DNA from: Dorea sp.
Lineage (GTDB): Bacteria; Bacillota_A; Clostridia; Lachnospirales; Lachnospiraceae
Reading direction: 5' to 3'
NCBI GenBank assembly: GCA_016295505.1
Contig: JAEDLC010000036.1
Span: forward strand, 1 to 15,839
Length of the DNA: 15,839 bases
In this document: positions 14,821 to 15,839 of the stretch, piece after piece
How the letters are laid out: each line of letters opens with the position of its first letter
Position numbering within the stretch: position 1 is the stretch's first letter
Notes under the pieces: generated by a model
Database searches by the model: none
The model's input: only the letters and a program-made list of their open reading frames with translations
Told to the model about the DNA's origin: nothing
Program-made: the position numbers and the translations under genes

Positions 14821-14965
14821 AAGGGATTGTTACAAATCTTTTGTTTTCATTCTGTTATATGCAATTTTTACAAGAACGCTTCGACGCTGAGTCGCTTACC
14901 TCAGCTTTTCTTGTGAAAATTGCATAATATCAAAATGATACAAAGGTATTTTGCAACAATCCCTT
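14821..14965. repeat. 145-bp imperfect inverted repeat, MITE-like hairpin element
   Basis: The ends AAGGGATTGTTACAAA (14821-14836) and TTTGCAACAATCCCTT (14950-14965) are inverted copies with one mismatch in 16. Further in, ATGCAATTTTTACAAGAA (14859-14876) matches the inverse of 14908-14925 at 17 of 18. The stretches between (14837-14858 and 14926-14949) are also roughly complementary with small indels, so the whole element folds on itself around a small central hairpin. It fills the gap between the convergent carD and substrate-binding protein genes. There is no ORF inside and no clear target-site duplication. A miniature transposable element or a large intergenic hairpin repeat fits best. 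Confidence 0.72.
14886..14912 (+). terminator. Probable carD terminator inside the inverted repeat
   Basis: GCTGAG (14886-14891), loop TCGCTTAC, CTCAGC (14900-14905), then TTTTCTT. The GC-rich stem and T-run make an intrinsic terminator on the + strand about 65 nt after the carD stop. It is the apex of the larger hairpin. On the minus strand no T-run follows this stem. Confidence 0.6.
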
Positions 14966-14975
14966 CTTTGGAGAA

Positions 14976-15839
14976 TTATCTGGCTGCTTTTTCTGCATAT
15001 TCTGTAGTTACAAGATCTTCATAAGGTGCACGTGTGGTAAGCTCTCCGGCCTCTTCCAGGATATCCTGCAGAAGATCAAAACTCTCTTCCCGGAAGATCA
15101 GATTCTCTTTCCAGGTATCCTGATCGTAGTATCGGGTAATGATTGTGGTGATCGTGTCAAGATCTGTCTCTTTGAACTGGGGAGCAATGACGGCTCCGAT
15201 CTCTTCCGGCGTATGTGTCTGGACATAATCCATTCCTTTTTGAATTGCATTGGTGAATCCCTGGATGATGTCAGGATTATTTTCGATATAGCTTTTTTTG
15301 GCAGAAAACGCGGTATATGGAACATAACCGCTGTCAGTTCCAAGAGAGGCAACGACATAGCCTTTTCCTTCTTTTTCCAGGTTGGTTGCACCAGGCTCAA
15401 ATTCAACGGTAAAATCTGCTTTTCCTTCAGAAAATGCAGCGGCAGTTGAGCCAAAATCAATACTCTGGTCAATCTCAAGATCTGTGGAAGGATCAATATC
15501 ATTCTGTTTTAAGATATATTCAAATACCATTTCAGGCATCCCGCCTTTCCGTCCTCCCAGTACATATTTTCCTTTCAGGTCTTCCCATGTAAAATCAGGC
15601 ATTTCTTCTCTTGCGACCAGGAAGTTTCCGGCGCGCTGTGTCAACTGTGCAAAGTTGACGACATAGTCGCCGGCACCTTCGTTGTAGGTATAGATGGACG
15701 CTTCGGAGCCCATGAAGCCAATATCTGCGCTTCCGGAAAGTACAGCAGTCATTGTCTTATCTGCACCAAAGCCGGTCACGAGTGTTAATTCGATTCCTTC
15801 TTCTTCAAAGTACCCTTCTTCAATCGCTACATACATCGG
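14976..15839 (-). CDS. ABC transporter substrate-binding protein, NMT1/SsuA-like (partial, 5' end outside)
   Basis: The C-terminal 287 codons of a periplasmic-type binding protein that would be a lipoprotein in a Gram-positive cell; the signal peptide lies beyond the window edge. The visible start, PMYVAIEEGYFEEEGIELTL, is the standard early segment of NMT1/THI5-like and SsuA/TauA-like proteins, followed by GADKTMTAVLSGSADIGFMG, DLKGKYVLGGRKGGMPEMV and FSEGKADFTVEFEPGA. Such proteins bring sulfonates, nitrate, thiamine pyrimidine precursors or related small ligands to a membrane permease. The ligand cannot be chosen from this sequence. The frame is open to the last base, and Met at 15836 is internal, not a start. 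It runs toward carD, with the inverted repeat 10 nt past its stop. Permease and ATPase genes are not within the window and may lie upstream. Confidence 0.88.
   Translation of the reverse strand, partial: PMYVAIEEGYFEEEGIELTLVTGFGADKTMTAVLSGSADIGFMGSEASIYTYNEGAGDYVVNFAQLTQRAGNFLVAREEMPDFTWEDLKGKYVLGGRKGGMPEMVFEYILKQNDIDPSTDLEIDQSIDFGSTAAAFSEGKADFTVEFEPGATNLEKEGKGYVVASLGTDSGYVPYTAFSAKKSYIENNPDIIQGFTNAIQKGMDYVQTHTPEEIGAVIAPQFKETDLDTITTIITRYYDQDTWKENLIFREESFDLLQDILEEAGELTTRAPYEDLVTTEYAEKAAR

Noticed and set aside
14821..14965. CRISPR-like or tandem repeat reading of the carD downstream region
   Set aside because: The repeats are inverted and nested, not direct and spaced; there is one unit only.

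Overview
The window looks like a chromosomal segment of a low-to-mid GC Gram-positive gut Clostridium, most likely a Lachnospiraceae member (Blautia/Dorea/Ruminococcus-like). This rests on strong AGGAGG-type ribosome binding sites, TTGACA/TATAAT promoters, LPxTG-type pilins, a CarD-family regulator, a DUF975 membrane protein, an AzgA-type purine permease and a solitary ptsI. The taxon is an inference from gene content and style. No replication or conjugation genes, CRISPR arrays, tRNAs or rRNAs are seen.

Layout. (1) 42-2322: end of a sortase-dependent pilus locus, with a small single-domain pilin-like protein followed by a three-domain backbone-type pilin ending in LPSTG; the pilus sortase must lie upstream or elsewhere. 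(2) 2440-3186: SseB-family protein, closed by a bidirectional terminator it shares with a convergent cold-shock gene (3331-3528, minus). (3) 3735-5360: ptsI (PTS enzyme I), divergent from csp across a palindrome-rich 206-bp region, with its own promoter and terminator. (4) 5454-6836: AzgA/PbuG-like purine base permease. (5) 6816-8744: a near-consensus promoter, a short leader containing a 21-codon ORF and a strong terminator-like hairpin, then dsdA (D-serine ammonia-lyase) and a minimal A24 prepilin peptidase. (6) 8756-14188: an operon-like run of an ABC-F/Uup-type ATPase, a DUF975 membrane protein, an HSL-type alpha/beta hydrolase, and a TTG-started condensation-fold acyltransferase fused to a multi-TM domain. 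(7) 14201-14820: carD-family regulator with its own extended -10 promoter and structured leader. (8) 14821-14965: a 145-bp imperfect inverted repeat (MITE-like) in the convergent gap. (9) 14976-15839: substrate-binding protein of an NMT1/SsuA-type ABC transporter on the minus strand, cut by the window edge.

Most genes are recognisable housekeeping or accessory metabolism. The parts that stand out are the attenuator-like leader of dsdA, the 145-bp inverted repeat whose ends resemble the dsdA leader hairpin, the hydrolase/acyltransferase pair of unknown product, and the small pilin with an altered sorting signal.
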